Positions 16,920 through 26,512 are shown, counted from the first letter of the stretch. The stretch: DNA of 64,000 nt from Chloroflexota bacterium (GCA_023475225.1 JAMCVK010000024.1:88787-152786); one strand, 5' to 3'. Made by a program: numbers and translations. Notes: generated by a model from the letters alone, not told the origin.

Positions 16920-17971
16920 AGGCGCTATATGTCTGTTCTGTAGAGGCGGCAGCTGGTAAAACGGCCTATGCCATCATCCTGGCGCGATGCTGGCAGCGAC
17001 GGGGTCTTGTCGTTGGCTATATGAAGCCTATAAGCGTGCTCTCTCTGAAACAGCCGGAGGTCGACTCTGGGGATGCCTTTTTCGCCAAAAGTATTCTTCA
17101 TCTCCAGGAGCCCATAGAGGACATCGCTCCGGTGGAGTTGGCTCCGCACGTCGAGTCCTCCCCTCCAACCTTGAGGGAGAAGATCATAGGAGCCTACACG
17201 AGGATCGGGCAGGATAAGGATATCATCCTACTTGAGGCCCCCCCAGGACTGGCCGATGGTGCAGCACTAGGGCTAGACCTTCCCTATCTGACTGAGCTCT
17301 TTCAGGCAAGGGTTTTGCTAATCCTCCATTACACTCACGATTATAGTGATCTAGTCGCAGCAGCTGGGATGGCCAGGACAATGCTTGGGGATAACCTGAT
17401 TGGTGTAGTGATTAATGCTATCCCTGAGCGGCAGGTTGCCGCAGTGAGAGGGGCGCTTGCACCTTCCTTAGAACGAGAGGGAATAAGGATATTAGGGACT
17501 GTCAAGCAGGACAATACGCTGTTCGCTCCAAGTGTGGCTGATCTGGTCAGGCAGGTCAATGGAGAGGTGCTCTGTGGGGCAGATAGGCTGGACAGGCTAG
17601 CCGAGCATATTATGATTGGGGCTATGAGTCCGGACGGTGCCCTCGCTTACTTCCAGCGTCTTCCCAACAAGGCGGTGATTGTGCCCGGCGATCGCCCCGA
17701 TATCCAGTTGGCAGCCTTGCGGACCCCCACCTGTTGTTTGATTCTCACGGGCGACTTTGTGGTAAATCGGGCCGTCCTGATTTTGGCTGAAGAGTCAGAT
17801 ATACCTCTGGTCAGGGTCAAGGAGGATATCATCACTACGCTTGAGAATCTTGAGGGGGCCTACCTAAGGACCAGATTCCGACAGGAAAGTAAAATCCAGC
17901 GCTTAGAGACGTTGCTTGCTGAAGAGTTCGATTTGACTACCCTGGGGCTGGCCATTGGTTTGGGCCAGTAG
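16916..17971 (+). CDS. BioD-like P-loop protein with DRTGG domain
   Basis: The first 200 residues form a dethiobiotin-synthetase-like P-loop domain with SVEAAAGKTAYAIILARCWQ as Walker A and GYMKPIS following. Residues about 205-310 match a DRTGG domain, the nucleotide-binding module also fused to phosphotransacetylase and CBS pyrophosphatases. There is no acyltransferase domain, so this is the short phosphotransacetylase-like form (351 residues) whose reaction is unknown. TTG 16916 lies behind GAGGGAGG. It precedes the formate dehydrogenase genes by 78 bp. Confidence 0.8.
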   Translation: MKALYVCSVEAAAGKTAYAIILARCWQRRGLVVGYMKPISVLSLKQPEVDSGDAFFAKSILHLQEPIEDIAPVELAPHVESSPPTLREKIIGAYTRIGQDKDIILLEAPPGLADGAALGLDLPYLTELFQARVLLILHYTHDYSDLVAAAGMARTMLGDNLIGVVINAIPERQVAAVRGALAPSLEREGIRILGTVKQDNTLFAPSVADLVRQVNGEVLCGADRLDRLAEHIMIGAMSPDGALAYFQRLPNKAVIVPGDRPDIQLAALRTPTCCLILTGDFVVNRAVLILAEESDIPLVRVKEDIITTLENLEGAYLRTRFRQESKIQRLETLLAEEFDLTTLGLAIGLGQ

Positions 17972-18049
17972 GGGACAGGAAAGTTTGGGGGTCCTAGAGG
18001 ACAACCCCGCCATCCTTTAGGAAGGAGACCATCAAGAGGGAGGTTGATT

Positions 18050-18565
18050 GTGTCGAATGAGGGGCATGTGGAGATCTCATTAGAGGAGATAGAGTCGCTT
18101 TTAGCTGGCTATACAGATGTAGATGGAGCGTTATTACCTATCCTCCATGAGGTACAGGAACGGTATGGTTATATTTCTGATGTAGCGGTCGAGACTATCG
18201 CTAAGCATCTGCGCATTTCTCCCGCTCAGATCTACGGTATGTTCACCTATTACACTGATTTTAGGTCCAAACCGCCGGCTAAAAGGGTAGTAACTGTGTG
18301 TCAGGGTTTGGCCTGTCGCATACAGGGCGGCTTGGCTCTGTGCCAACAGATAAAGGATGATTTAGGACTTGAACCTGGAGGCATTACGGCGGATGGTGAG
18401 TTGGAACTAGAGCTATCTCCTTGTTTAGGAATTTGCACTCACGCGCCGGTGATCGGCCTCAATCGTACGCTGGTAGGAAGAGTAACGAAAGAGAGGTTGG
18501 CTCAGTTTATTTTTATTAAGGAAGAAGGGGCGATACCCGAAGGGACGCAGGGAAGCGCTCTTTAG
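18050..18565 (+). CDS. NuoE-like [2Fe-2S] subunit of NAD-linked formate dehydrogenase
   Basis: This thioredoxin-fold subunit relays electrons to the flavin subunit. It has the N-terminal helical part LLPILHEVQERYGYIS and AQIYGMFTYYTDF, then four cluster cysteines in CQGLAC and CLGIC. Start GTG 18050 was selected because GAGGGAGG ends 6 bp upstream; the in-frame TTG at 18044 would leave no spacing. It is 171 residues. The next two genes encode the NuoF- and FdhA-like partners, and no membrane subunits of complex I are present, so a soluble complex is inferred. Confidence 0.9.
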   Translation: MSNEGHVEISLEEIESLLAGYTDVDGALLPILHEVQERYGYISDVAVETIAKHLRISPAQIYGMFTYYTDFRSKPPAKRVVTVCQGLACRIQGGLALCQQIKDDLGLEPGGITADGELELELSPCLGICTHAPVIGLNRTLVGRVTKERLAQFIFIKEEGAIPEGTQGSAL

Positions 18566-18578
18566 GGGAGGTACGAGG

Positions 18579-20354
18579 GTGAGAGGGGATTTTGAGGTGA
18601 TTAAGGCGCGGGCTATGGCCCATTGGGAACGACTATCGCGTCCTACAGTACCACGGATCATCGTCGGTACGGGTGCTTGTGGCCTCAGTGTGGGGGCCGA
18701 GGAGGTTTTCAACGCTATCCAACAGGAGCTCCAGCGACATAACATTGAGGCTATCGTCAGCCAGACTGGCTGCAACGGCATGTGTTACGCTGAGGTATTG
18801 GTTGACATAATGAAGCCAGGTGGGCCGTGTGTAACTTATGGGCATGTCACCCCTGAGCTTGTTCCCTTGCTTATTGGGGACTGTCTGCTAAGAGATGAGC
18901 TTCGTCCAGACCTGGCTGTTGCGACCACAGCCAATACGGCTGTTAATGGCATCCCGGCCTACGATGACATCCCCTTCTTCAAATACCAGCAACGGATCAT
19001 TACCCGCAACTGTGGCCGGATCGATCCAGAGAGTATCGATGAATATATCGCTAATGGGGGTTATACTGCTCTGGTCAAGGCCCTTTTCGATATGAAGCCG
19101 GAAGAGGTGATCGCCGAGGTCAAGGAATCTGGTCTTATGGGTAGGGGTGGTGCTGCCTTCCCAACGGGGAGGAAATGGGAATCATCACGAGCGGTCAAAG
19201 GGCATCCCAAATACGTTATTTGTAACGCTGAGGAGGGAGAACCGGCTGTCTATAAGGACCGGCGCCTGATGGAGAGCGATCCCCAGCGCATTATTGAGGG
19301 GATGCTCATCGGCGCCTACGCTGTCGGTTCTGATTGTGGCTACATCTACATAGGTGGTGAGCATGACCTGGCGGCGAGGCGCATGGCCGTTGCCTTGGAG
19401 CAGGCTCACCACTATGGACTGCTTGGGCACAACATCTTAGGTAGTGGCTTCTCCTATGATATCCTCCTCCGTCGGGGAGCTGGCTCCTATGCAGCTGGAG
19501 AGTCCTCGGCTCAAATGTCATCGTTGGAGGCTAAGCGGGGTATGCCCCGCCCCAAGCTGGTTCGCTCTGTTGAACGGGGGCTCTGGGCCAAGCCGACTCT
19601 TATGAACAACGTAGAAACCTTTGCCAACATACCAGACATTATTGAGAAGGGTGGTGTTTGGTATGCTAGCATCGGTACAGCGGAGAGCAAGGGAACCAAG
19701 CTGTTCGCCTTATCCGGACATATCCGTCACCCAGGTCTGGTTGAGGTACCCTTCGGCGTCTCATTGCGACGGTTAGTATTCGATATTGGTGGGGGTATCC
19801 CAGGGGGGAAGCCCTTTAAGGCCGCTCAACCTGGTGGACCTTCGGGTGGTTGCTTGCCAGCATCCCTTCTAGATATTCCGTTATCCTTTGAGTCCCTCGA
19901 AGAGGCCGGCTCGGCCATTGGTTCAGGTGGCTTGGTAATAATGGATGAAAGTGTGTGTATGGTTGATATGTCCAGGTATTTCATCGGTTTCAGCGCCGCT
20001 GAATCGTGTGGGCGCTGTACCACCTGTCGTATAGGCTGTCAGCGGCTGCAAGACATTGTTACTTATATCGCGGAGGGCTTAGGGCGACTGGAGGAGTTGG
20101 ATCTCCTGGAAGCTATGGCCACAACTATGAAAGAGACAGCTCTCTGTGGTTTAGGACAAACGGCTGCTGTACCTCTCCTCTGTTCCATCCGTCACTTTCG
20201 GGCGGAGTATGAGGCGCATATTCTGGAGAAGAGATGTCCAGCGAATTTTTGCCGTATGCGCGGTGAGGGTGGTTTGGGATGGGGTCCGGGAGAAATGAAC
20301 TATGCTGACACGACGGATATGCCAGGGCAGCTGCTCAGCGTACCCATCAGATAG
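18579..20354 (+). CDS. NuoF-like flavoprotein subunit (NAD(H)-binding) of formate dehydrogenase
   Basis: At 591 residues it fuses an N-terminal thioredoxin-like domain (about 20-100, with GTGACG and TGCNGMC) to the NuoF core. The FMN/NADH motifs are GLMGRGGAAFPTGRKWE and NAEEGEPAVYKDRRLMESDP. The N3-type [4Fe-4S] ligands lie in ESCGRCTTCRIGC and ALCGLGQTA. A motif that is normally CGEETA reads AGESSA here, close to the flavin site. There is no C-terminal 2[4Fe-4S] ferredoxin, unlike HydB-type hydrogenase subunits. It starts at GTG 18579 behind GGGGAGG. Confidence 0.9.
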   Translation: MRGDFEVIKARAMAHWERLSRPTVPRIIVGTGACGLSVGAEEVFNAIQQELQRHNIEAIVSQTGCNGMCYAEVLVDIMKPGGPCVTYGHVTPELVPLLIGDCLLRDELRPDLAVATTANTAVNGIPAYDDIPFFKYQQRIITRNCGRIDPESIDEYIANGGYTALVKALFDMKPEEVIAEVKESGLMGRGGAAFPTGRKWESSRAVKGHPKYVICNAEEGEPAVYKDRRLMESDPQRIIEGMLIGAYAVGSDCGYIYIGGEHDLAARRMAVALEQAHHYGLLGHNILGSGFSYDILLRRGAGSYAAGESSAQMSSLEAKRGMPRPKLVRSVERGLWAKPTLMNNVETFANIPDIIEKGGVWYASIGTAESKGTKLFALSGHIRHPGLVEVPFGVSLRRLVFDIGGGIPGGKPFKAAQPGGPSGGCLPASLLDIPLSFESLEEAGSAIGSGGLVIMDESVCMVDMSRYFIGFSAAESCGRCTTCRIGCQRLQDIVTYIAEGLGRLEELDLLEAMATTMKETALCGLGQTAAVPLLCSIRHFRAEYEAHILEKRCPANFCRMRGEGGLGWGPGEMNYADTTDMPGQLLSVPIR

Positions 20355-20468
20355 ACATTCAGCGCAGTCCTTTCAGGAGTAAGGCTTTAGCGGAAGGGGC
20401 TTTCGTCGACCAGGAAGTTTCCCCTGAAGTCTGGTTTTGTGATGAGCTCCGTATGGGGGAGGTAGGAA

Positions 20469-23372
20469 TTGACGATAGCGGAAAAGGCAGTTGGCGAAAG
20501 ACGCCCAAGTGTAGTTAATCTGGTTATCGATGACCGTGAGGTTGAGGCGGAGAAGGGCATGACTGTACTTCAGTCTGCCTTACTGGCTGGGATTTACATT
20601 CCACATCTTTGTTGGCATCCGGCTATCAAGCCATATGCCGGTTGTCGCCTATGTTTGGTGGAGATCGAGAAACGCAGGGGGATGGATACGGCATGCACCA
20701 TACCTGTTTCTGAAGGAATGGTGGTGCGTACCAATACACCTAGCGTCATTAAGATGCGTCAGAACGTGTTGGAGATGTTACTCAGCGATCATCCTGATCG
20801 CTGCCTCAATTGTCCGCGTATTCCTCGCTGCCATCCGTTTGGTGTTTGTATCAGGGACCAGGAAGTAAATGACCGCTGCGTCTTCTGTGCCAAAAATGAA
20901 CGCTGCGAGCTGCAACGCGTCGTGGATTTTGTAGGGATCCGCTGGCAGCGCTACCGTGCTCCGCGCCATATCTCTCCAGTGGAACGTTCCAATCCCTTCA
21001 TCGACTTCGATCCCAGCTACTGCATCAACTGCACACGCTGCACGCGAGTTTGTGATGAGGTGCAAGGGGTGGCTGCAATCGAGAGCACCTATCGGGCGGG
21101 AAATCTCCATATAGCCAGCGCCTTTGAGGTAACTAGGGATCTATCAAACTGTGAGTTCTGTGGCCAGTGCGTTCAGGTCTGCCCGACAGCGGCCCTTACG
21201 GATCACCAGAGCAAATATGATGGCCTTCCTGATGTGGCTGTACCTACGACATGCTCTTTCTGTGGCTGCGGTTGCCAGCTTCTTTTGAATATCAAAGGAG
21301 GACAGATCAGCAGCTCTTACCCGACTGAGAGAGGGATTAATGGTATGTCCCTTTGTGTCAAGGGGCGCTATGGCTATGACTATGTCCAAAGCCAGCACAG
21401 GCTAAGCAGACCGCTGAAACGTGCTGCTGATGGATCCCAGCTGACGGTCACCTGGGAGGAGGCCATTGGCTTTGTGGCCAGTAAGATGACGGAGGTCCTG
21501 GAAAGGTATGGTCCCGAGGCCATTGGTGTCATCGCCTCTGATAAGTGTACTAACGAGGAGAATTATCTCCTCCAGAGGTTTGCCCGGGGTGTATTGGGAA
21601 CAAATAATATTGGGCATATGGGGGAGCTTTGTCATAAGCCCACCCTTGAGGGGCTGAGTGCAGCCTGGGGCAGCGCAGCCATGACAGGTCCACTTCAAGA
21701 CATTGCGAAGGCTGGGTGTATCCTTGTGGTTGGGTCTAATACTACCGAGACCCATCCTATTGTGGCCCTACAAATCAAGCGGGCTGTACGTCGTAGTGCG
21801 AAGCTGATTCTCATTGATCCACGCCAGATAACGTTGAGTCGCTTCGCCTATCTGCAGCTCAGGCCACGTCCGGGAACAGATCTGGCACTTCTCATTGGCC
21901 TAGCACGGGCGATCCAGGATGAGGGTTTGGTCAATGAGGCGTTCGTCTCCGAACGTTGCGAAGGATTCGAAGAGTTCAAGGAGGCCCTGCGTGATTGTGA
22001 TTTGACCGCGGTCTCAGAGATAACCGGTGTAAAGGTGGAGGATATCCTGACCGCGGCGAGAATCTATGCCACAGGTGGCGCCGATTCTCGCTATGAGATA
22101 CCGCTGAGTTGGTATGGCCACTTTGTAGAACCAGACAGTCGGCCGGCCACAAACTCATCCTGGATAATTTATGGTGCGGGTGTGACGCTCGGTGCGGCCC
22201 CGCGGGAAACTGTTCAGACGCTGGCCAATCTGGCAATGTTGACCGGTCATCTTGGCCAGGAAGGAGCTGGTCTGGCACCCCTGGCTGGCCCGAATAATCT
22301 GCAGGGAGCGAGTGACATGGGCGCTATGGCTGAATATCTACCGGGATATCGGCCGATCAACGACGTTGGAGCATGCCAGGAATTCGCTTCGGCCTGGGGT
22401 TGTGAGATGCCGATTGTTTCAGGGTTGGATATCCTGCAGATGTTTGAGGCGGCACGTCTGGGTAAGCTGAAGGCACTCTATATCGTCGGAGCTAATCCAC
22501 TCCTGTCCTTAGCCAATAGAAGCTGTGTGGAAGAGGGACTTCGATCATTGGAATTGCTCGTTGTGCAGGATGTTTTCCCCACGGAGACAGCCGCTCTGGC
22601 TCACGTTGTGCTCCCGGCGTGTTCTTTTGCAGAGAAGGAAGGAACGTTCACCAATACTGAAAGACGGGTGCAGTTTGTGCGTCAAGCCTTGGCGCCTCTC
22701 GGTGATAGTCGGCCGGATTGGTGGATAATTTCTGATCTGGCCAATAAAGTACTTGCCCTAGGGGATGGTGGAAAGCAATCACAATGGTTGAGCTTCGACT
22801 ACCTGCATCCTAAGGATGTCATGGAGGAGATACGCGCTCTGGTGCCGTCGTATAGGGGTATAATCTATGAACGATTGCAAGTTGGGGGGCTTCAGTGGCC
22901 TTGCCCCAGTACTACCGATCCGGGTACGGCTACCCTTTATCAGGAGACGTTTGATCGAGGAAAAGGGAGGTTCATTCCTCTTAGATACAATCTGGGGCCA
23001 AAGGAAACCAATCAGTGCTATCCATTCACCCTGCTTAGCGGCCGTACCCTCTACCATTACAACACAGGTGCTATGACACGGAATGCCCCTGGGCTGAAGG
23101 AGTTTCGCCTTGAATCTTGTTTACATATTCATCCGGATGATGCAGCGCTGTTGTTCCTGAAAAGCGGTGATAAGATCCGGGTCATCTCTGAGCAAGGTGA
23201 GATATCAACGACGGCCGTGATCAGCGATTCGGTAGCCAAAGGGCTGGTCTTTATGCTCATACACTATGGTGATACTCCGGTCAATGTCTTGACCGGACGC
23301 TCACGTTCACTGTTGCGTCATAGTTTGGAGATGCGCACTGTCCTGGTGCGGATCGAAAAGATGATGGGATAG
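20469..23372 (+). CDS. fdhA: Formate dehydrogenase catalytic subunit (NuoG-like N-terminus fused to molybdopterin enzyme)
   Basis: It oxidises formate at a molybdenum or tungsten bis-MGD site. Domains in order: [2Fe-2S] ferredoxin (C48, C59, C62, C76); a cysteine-rich NuoG-type linker with C137, C140 and C146; two [4Fe-4S] motifs CINCTRC and CEFCGQC; the molybdopterin domain opening CSFCGCGC; and the active-site segment GELCHKPTLEGL with Cys, not selenocysteine. The C-terminal MopB domain runs to about residue 960. An extra CX2CX5CX5C group (C112-C127) is inserted after the DHP motif. The length is 967 residues; the start is TTG 20469 after GGGGGAGGTAGG. It partners the two preceding genes. 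Confidence 0.92.
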   Translation: MTIAEKAVGERRPSVVNLVIDDREVEAEKGMTVLQSALLAGIYIPHLCWHPAIKPYAGCRLCLVEIEKRRGMDTACTIPVSEGMVVRTNTPSVIKMRQNVLEMLLSDHPDRCLNCPRIPRCHPFGVCIRDQEVNDRCVFCAKNERCELQRVVDFVGIRWQRYRAPRHISPVERSNPFIDFDPSYCINCTRCTRVCDEVQGVAAIESTYRAGNLHIASAFEVTRDLSNCEFCGQCVQVCPTAALTDHQSKYDGLPDVAVPTTCSFCGCGCQLLLNIKGGQISSSYPTERGINGMSLCVKGRYGYDYVQSQHRLSRPLKRAADGSQLTVTWEEAIGFVASKMTEVLERYGPEAIGVIASDKCTNEENYLLQRFARGVLGTNNIGHMGELCHKPTLEGLSAAWGSAAMTGPLQDIAKAGCILVVGSNTTETHPIVALQIKRAVRRSAKLILIDPRQITLSRFAYLQLRPRPGTDLALLIGLARAIQDEGLVNEAFVSERCEGFEEFKEALRDCDLTAVSEITGVKVEDILTAARIYATGGADSRYEIPLSWYGHFVEPDSRPATNSSWIIYGAGVTLGAAPRETVQTLANLAMLTGHLGQEGAGLAPLAGPNNLQGASDMGAMAEYLPGYRPINDVGACQEFASAWGCEMPIVSGLDILQMFEAARLGKLKALYIVGANPLLSLANRSCVEEGLRSLELLVVQDVFPTETAALAHVVLPACSFAEKEGTFTNTERRVQFVRQALAPLGDSRPDWWIISDLANKVLALGDGGKQSQWLSFDYLHPKDVMEEIRALVPSYRGIIYERLQVGGLQWPCPSTTDPGTATLYQETFDRGKGRFIPLRYNLGPKETNQCYPFTLLSGRTLYHYNTGAMTRNAPGLKEFRLESCLHIHPDDAALLFLKSGDKIRVISEQGEISTTAVISDSVAKGLVFMLIHYGDTPVNVLTGRSRSLLRHSLEMRTVLVRIEKMMG

Positions 23373-23430
23373 AGGGCTCCTCGCTGTTGCTGATCTGATC
23401 CCTTCTTTTGGATGTTCCTATGAGCTCTGT

Positions 23431-23560
23431 AGAGAGTGAATATCACCCCCAAATCCGCCGAAGATGGATTCAAGGTAGCCCTGCGGGCTTTTTTGTACTC
23501 TGGTGGGGCACATCCCCAGATCCGCCGCAGGCGGGCTGTGTCCCCTTGGAACCCCCGTTT
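23431..23560 (+). repeat. Dispersed hairpin-rich intergenic repeat, copy 3
   Basis: It shares with copies 1 and 2 the stretches TGAATATC, CCAAATCCGCC, GGATTCAAGGTAGCC, CACATCCCCAGATCCGCC and ACCCCCGTT. It lies after fdhA and ends on the stop codon of spoVS, which reads from the other strand. It is the shortest of the three copies and has lost the long GTCCGCCGAAGG stem. Confidence 0.85.
23477..23494 (+). terminator. Rho-independent terminator inside repeat copy 3
   Basis: AGCCC-TGC-GGGCT is followed at once by TTTTTT. It lies about 105 bp after the fdhA stop and is correctly oriented to end the formate dehydrogenase transcript. The same position in copy 2 has a similar stem plus T tract. Confidence 0.7.
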
Positions 23561-23855
23561 AGCGTGGTTCCACGATTAACTTGACTGCTGTTCTCTCCTC
23601 GTTATCGATCATCACATCTGTGAAAGCCGGAATGCAGATAGCATCTAATCCACTGGAGGCTAGGTAGCCTCTAGCGATAGCTATAGCCTTCACCGCTTGA
23701 TTGACTGCTCCAGCACCTATGGCCTGGATCTCCGCTCTCCCCTTTTCCCGCATTACCCCGGCAATGGCGCCAGCTACAGCACTTGGCTTCGATTGGGATG
23801 ATACCTTCAGGATTTCCACCTGCTCTTGAGGTTCTTGCTCAGATTGTACCTTCAC
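23559..23855 (-). CDS. spoVS: Stage V sporulation protein S family (SpoVS)
   Basis: The 98-residue protein contains the near-invariant core EILKVSSQSKPSAVAGAIAG, then EIQAIGAGAVNQAVKAIAIA and CIPAFTDVMIDNEERTAVKL. SpoVS is a small Alba-like nucleic-acid-binding protein. In Bacillus it affects sporulation and septation, but it is also conserved in non-spore-formers such as Thermus and Chloroflexota. GTG 23855 follows AAGGAGG. Its position next to ymdB, rny and recA is a recurrent arrangement. Nothing here implies sporulation. Confidence 0.93.
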   Translation of the reverse strand: MKVQSEQEPQEQVEILKVSSQSKPSAVAGAIAGVMREKGRAEIQAIGAGAVNQAVKAIAIARGYLASSGLDAICIPAFTDVMIDNEERTAVKLIVEPR

Positions 23856-23926
23856 TTGGTTGCCTCCTTGTAGTGATAAGCAGGCAGCTGGTTCGATGCT
23901 TAGCTGAGCTGATGAATGACCAGCCG

Positions 23927-24697
23927 CTATCCGTCAATGATTTTGTCCAGGCGAAAGATCTGGGTAGTCTTGCCGGATTCGGGATCGATATCCACGATTA
24001 CGGAGTTGAAAGCTACAGGTCCTTTGGCCACCTCAAGTGAGTCAGGCAGCTGGGTGATGAAACGAGAGATAACTGTTTCCACCTGCATTCCAATGACCGA
24101 GTTCCAAGGGCCTACCATCCCAACGTCGGTGATATGGGCCGTACCTTTGGGTAGAATGCGTTGATCGGCCGTAGGGACGTGTGTATGTGTTCCAAATACA
24201 GCGCTGACACGTCCATCAAGATACCAGCCCATAACTACCTTCTCTGACGTCGCTTCAGCGTGGAAATCAACAATCCTTATCTTCGGGGAAGGGCCGATTC
24301 GGCTTAGAAGCTCATCGATGGCCCGAAATGGGCAGTCAAGGTTAGCTATAAATAGTCGGCCGGACAAGTTGATGATTAGGGTGTCTTTCATCTCAAGATG
24401 GCCCCGACCGGGCGCCCCAGGTGGATAGTTTAGAGGACGCAATATCGGAACGTCACGTTCAAGGTAGGCACGTATCCCTGTCTGTTCCCAGATATGGTTT
24501 CCTGAGGTAATGACATCCACACCGGCTTCAAATAGCTCCTCAGCCGTGGTCTGAGTCAACCCGCGACCACCAGCGGCGTTCTCTCCGTTGGCGATGATCA
24601 GTTCGAGCTCGTATTGTTGCTGTAAGGTGGGGAGGAGCTGTCTTACAGCACGCCGCCCGGGTCGGCCGACAATATCACCTATCATCAGGATACGCAA
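23927..24697 (-). CDS. ymdB: YmdB-family metallophosphoesterase
   Basis: This family hydrolyses cyclic nucleotides (2',3'- and 3',5'-cAMP in the Bacillus protein) and is tied to RNase Y function. The metal ligands appear in MIGDIVGRPGRRAV, IANGENAAGGRGL, TSGNHIWEQ and GTHTHVPTADQRILP; DVGMVGP follows. The length of 256 residues is typical. TTG 24697 is the start, with GGGAGAG just ahead. It lies downstream of rny on the same strand, as in Firmicutes. Confidence 0.93.
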   Translation of the reverse strand: MRILMIGDIVGRPGRRAVRQLLPTLQQQYELELIIANGENAAGGRGLTQTTAEELFEAGVDVITSGNHIWEQTGIRAYLERDVPILRPLNYPPGAPGRGHLEMKDTLIINLSGRLFIANLDCPFRAIDELLSRIGPSPKIRIVDFHAEATSEKVVMGWYLDGRVSAVFGTHTHVPTADQRILPKGTAHITDVGMVGPWNSVIGMQVETVISRFITQLPDSLEVAKGPVAFNSVIVDIDPESGKTTQIFRLDKIIDG

Positions 24698-24865
24698 GGA
24701 TCTCTCCCAGAGTGTTAAGGATTCGCGTGGCTGGAGTCAATATTATTCCCGCTTCATGGCTGCCCGCAAAGTTGGGCTGCGGCCAACTCGGGATCTCCCG
24801 AATAGTATCTGAGCCGAAAGCAGATGCTGACGGGGGACGTTATCCCCTGTCGTTCCTGGTGAGAG

Positions 24866-26416
24866 CTACTTGGCATAGTCCACGGCGCGGGTTTCGCGAA
24901 CGACTGTCACCTTTATCTGCCCTGGATATTCCAGGGTTTCCTCTATCTGCTTGACGATATCTCTAGCCAAACGCACCGCGGCTAAGTCGTCGATTTCGTC
25001 GGGCTTGACTATGATCCTTACCTCACGGCCGGCCTGGATGGCGAAAGACTTTTCCACCCCGGAGAATGAATTGGCTATGTTCTCCAGGGACTCTAATCGT
25101 TTGATGTAGCTTTCCAGTGTTTCCCGTCGAGCGCCCGGGCGAGCTCCAGAAATGGCATCGGCGGCTTGAATAAGGATAGCCTCGATCGTTTGTTGATCCT
25201 GGTCCTGGTGATGGCCAGCTATAGCTTGGACTACCTTTGGGGGCAGACCGTAACGCTTAGCGATATCAGCACCGATGAGAGCGTGTGGCCCCTCCACCTC
25301 GTGGTCAACGGCTTTGCCGATGTCATGCAACAACCCAGCCCGTCGGGTCACATTGATGTCAGCCCCTAATTCGGTAGCCATCATTGTGGCTAGATGGGCA
25401 ACCTCTACGGAGTGCATCAGCACATTTTGGCCGTAGCTGGTGCGGAACTTCAAACGTCCAAGGGTTTTGAGTAGCTCTGAGGGCAACCCATGGACACCTG
25501 CTTGATAGGCTGCCTGTTCCCCTTCTTCGCGGATGATCGAATCCACCTCCTGTCTTGCCTTTTGCACCATTTCTTCGATGCGCGCCGGATGGATTCGGCC
25601 GTCAACAATGAGTTTGTTCAGAGCTAGGCGAGCGACTTCGCGGCGAACAGGATCAAAGCCGGAAAGGGTTACTGCATCGGGTGTATCATCAATAATGAGA
25701 TCAACACCGGTGGCGCTTTCCAGCGCTCGAATATTGCGCCCCTCCCGTCCGATGATGCGGCCCTTCATCTCATCGCTGGGGAGGGGAACAGCTGAAACGG
25801 TTGTTTCGGCCACTTGATCTGCAGCACAGCGTTGGATGGCCAGGGTGATAATCTGGCGAGCTTTCCGATCAGCCTCCTCCTTAAGCTGGGCTTCTATCTC
25901 CCGAATACGACGGGCAGCGTCCTGTTTTACCTCTGATTCGATCTCCTTCAGCAATAGTTCCCTGGCTTCAGCCAGGGTTAAACCGGATATGCGTTCCAGT
26001 TCTTTGAGGTGCTTCCGCTTAATCTCCTCGATTTCGTTGCGTTGGTTTTCGATCTCCTTTTCCTTCTGGGCAGTGCTCCGTTCCCGTCGCTCCAATGCTT
26101 CTAATCTACGATCAAGGGTTTCCTCTTTCTGAAGGAGCCGTCGCTCTTGACGCTGTAAATCGATGCGCCTTTCGCGAAGCTCGGTCTCGATGGCCCCCCG
26201 TATTTTGAGCGCCTCATCTTTAGCTTCAAGGATGATCTCCCGTTGTTTTGTCTTGGCTTCGCTAAGAATTTTTTCAGCGTTGGCTTCGGCGGACTTTATT
26301 TGAGCACTGGCTTGGTATTGCCTGAAGAAGTAGCCAAAGGCAAAAGAGATACCGCTGACGATGAGGCTAACCACAATGATCGTCGGTATCATCTCTACCA
26401 GGTCTCTCAGCAACAT
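24866..26416 (-). CDS. rny: Ribonuclease Y
   Basis: This membrane-anchored endoribonuclease starts mRNA decay. An N-terminal helix (about residues 10-31) is followed by a long coiled coil rich in Glu, Lys and Arg (about 35-200). The KH domain contains [13 protein letters not shown]. The HD domain carries the metal ligands in [20 protein letters not shown]. It is 516 residues, full length. ATG 26416 is preceded by AAGGTGAGGG, and a strong promoter lies upstream. Confidence 0.96.
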   Translation of the reverse strand: MLLRDLVEMIPTIIVVSLIVSGISFAFGYFFRQYQASAQIKSAEANAEKILSEAKTKQREIILEAKDEALKIRGAIETELRERRIDLQRQERRLLQKEETLDRRLEALERRERSTAQKEKEIENQRNEIEEIKRKHLKELERISGLTLAEARELLLKEIESEVKQDAARRIREIEAQLKEEADRKARQIITLAIQRCAADQVAETTVSAVPLPSDEMKGRIIGREGRNIRALESATGVDLIIDDTPDAVTLSGFDPVRREVARLALNKLIVDGRIHPARIEEMVQKARQEVDSIIREEGEQAAYQAGVHGLPSELLKTLGRLKFRTSYGQNVLMHSVEVAHLATMMATELGADINVTRRAGLLHDIGKAVDHEVEGPHALIGADIAKRYGLPPKVVQAIAGHHQDQDQQTIEAILIQAADAISGARPGARRETLESYIKRLESLENIANSFSGVEKSFAIQAGREVRIIVKPDEIDDLAAVRLARDIVKQIEETLEYPGQIKVTVVRETRAVDYAK

Positions 26417-26483
26417 ATTACCCTCACCTTTCTATCGACCAGTTTAAGTCTGACTGTTCAGCATAGCTATCTAGTCTAGTGCA

Positions 26484-26512
26484 ATGATAATTACCACCTT
26501 AGTTACTGTCAA
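26484..26512 (-). promoter_or_regulatory. Promoter of rny
   Basis: On the minus strand TTGACA (26507-26512) and TATCAT (26484-26489) are 17 bp apart. The TGA inside TTGACA is also the recX stop codon, so rny has its own promoter directly at the end of recX. Confidence 0.75.

Noticed and set aside
18050..23372. Respiratory complex I (NuoEFG)
   Set aside because: There are no membrane or quinone-site subunits. The large subunit has a formate-dehydrogenase-type molybdopterin active site with Cys-His.
20469..23372. Selenocysteine in the formate dehydrogenase
   Set aside because: The active position is TGT (Cys) and the frame has no internal TGA.
23559..23855. Evidence for sporulation
   Set aside because: SpoVS is common in non-spore-formers, and no other sporulation gene is present.
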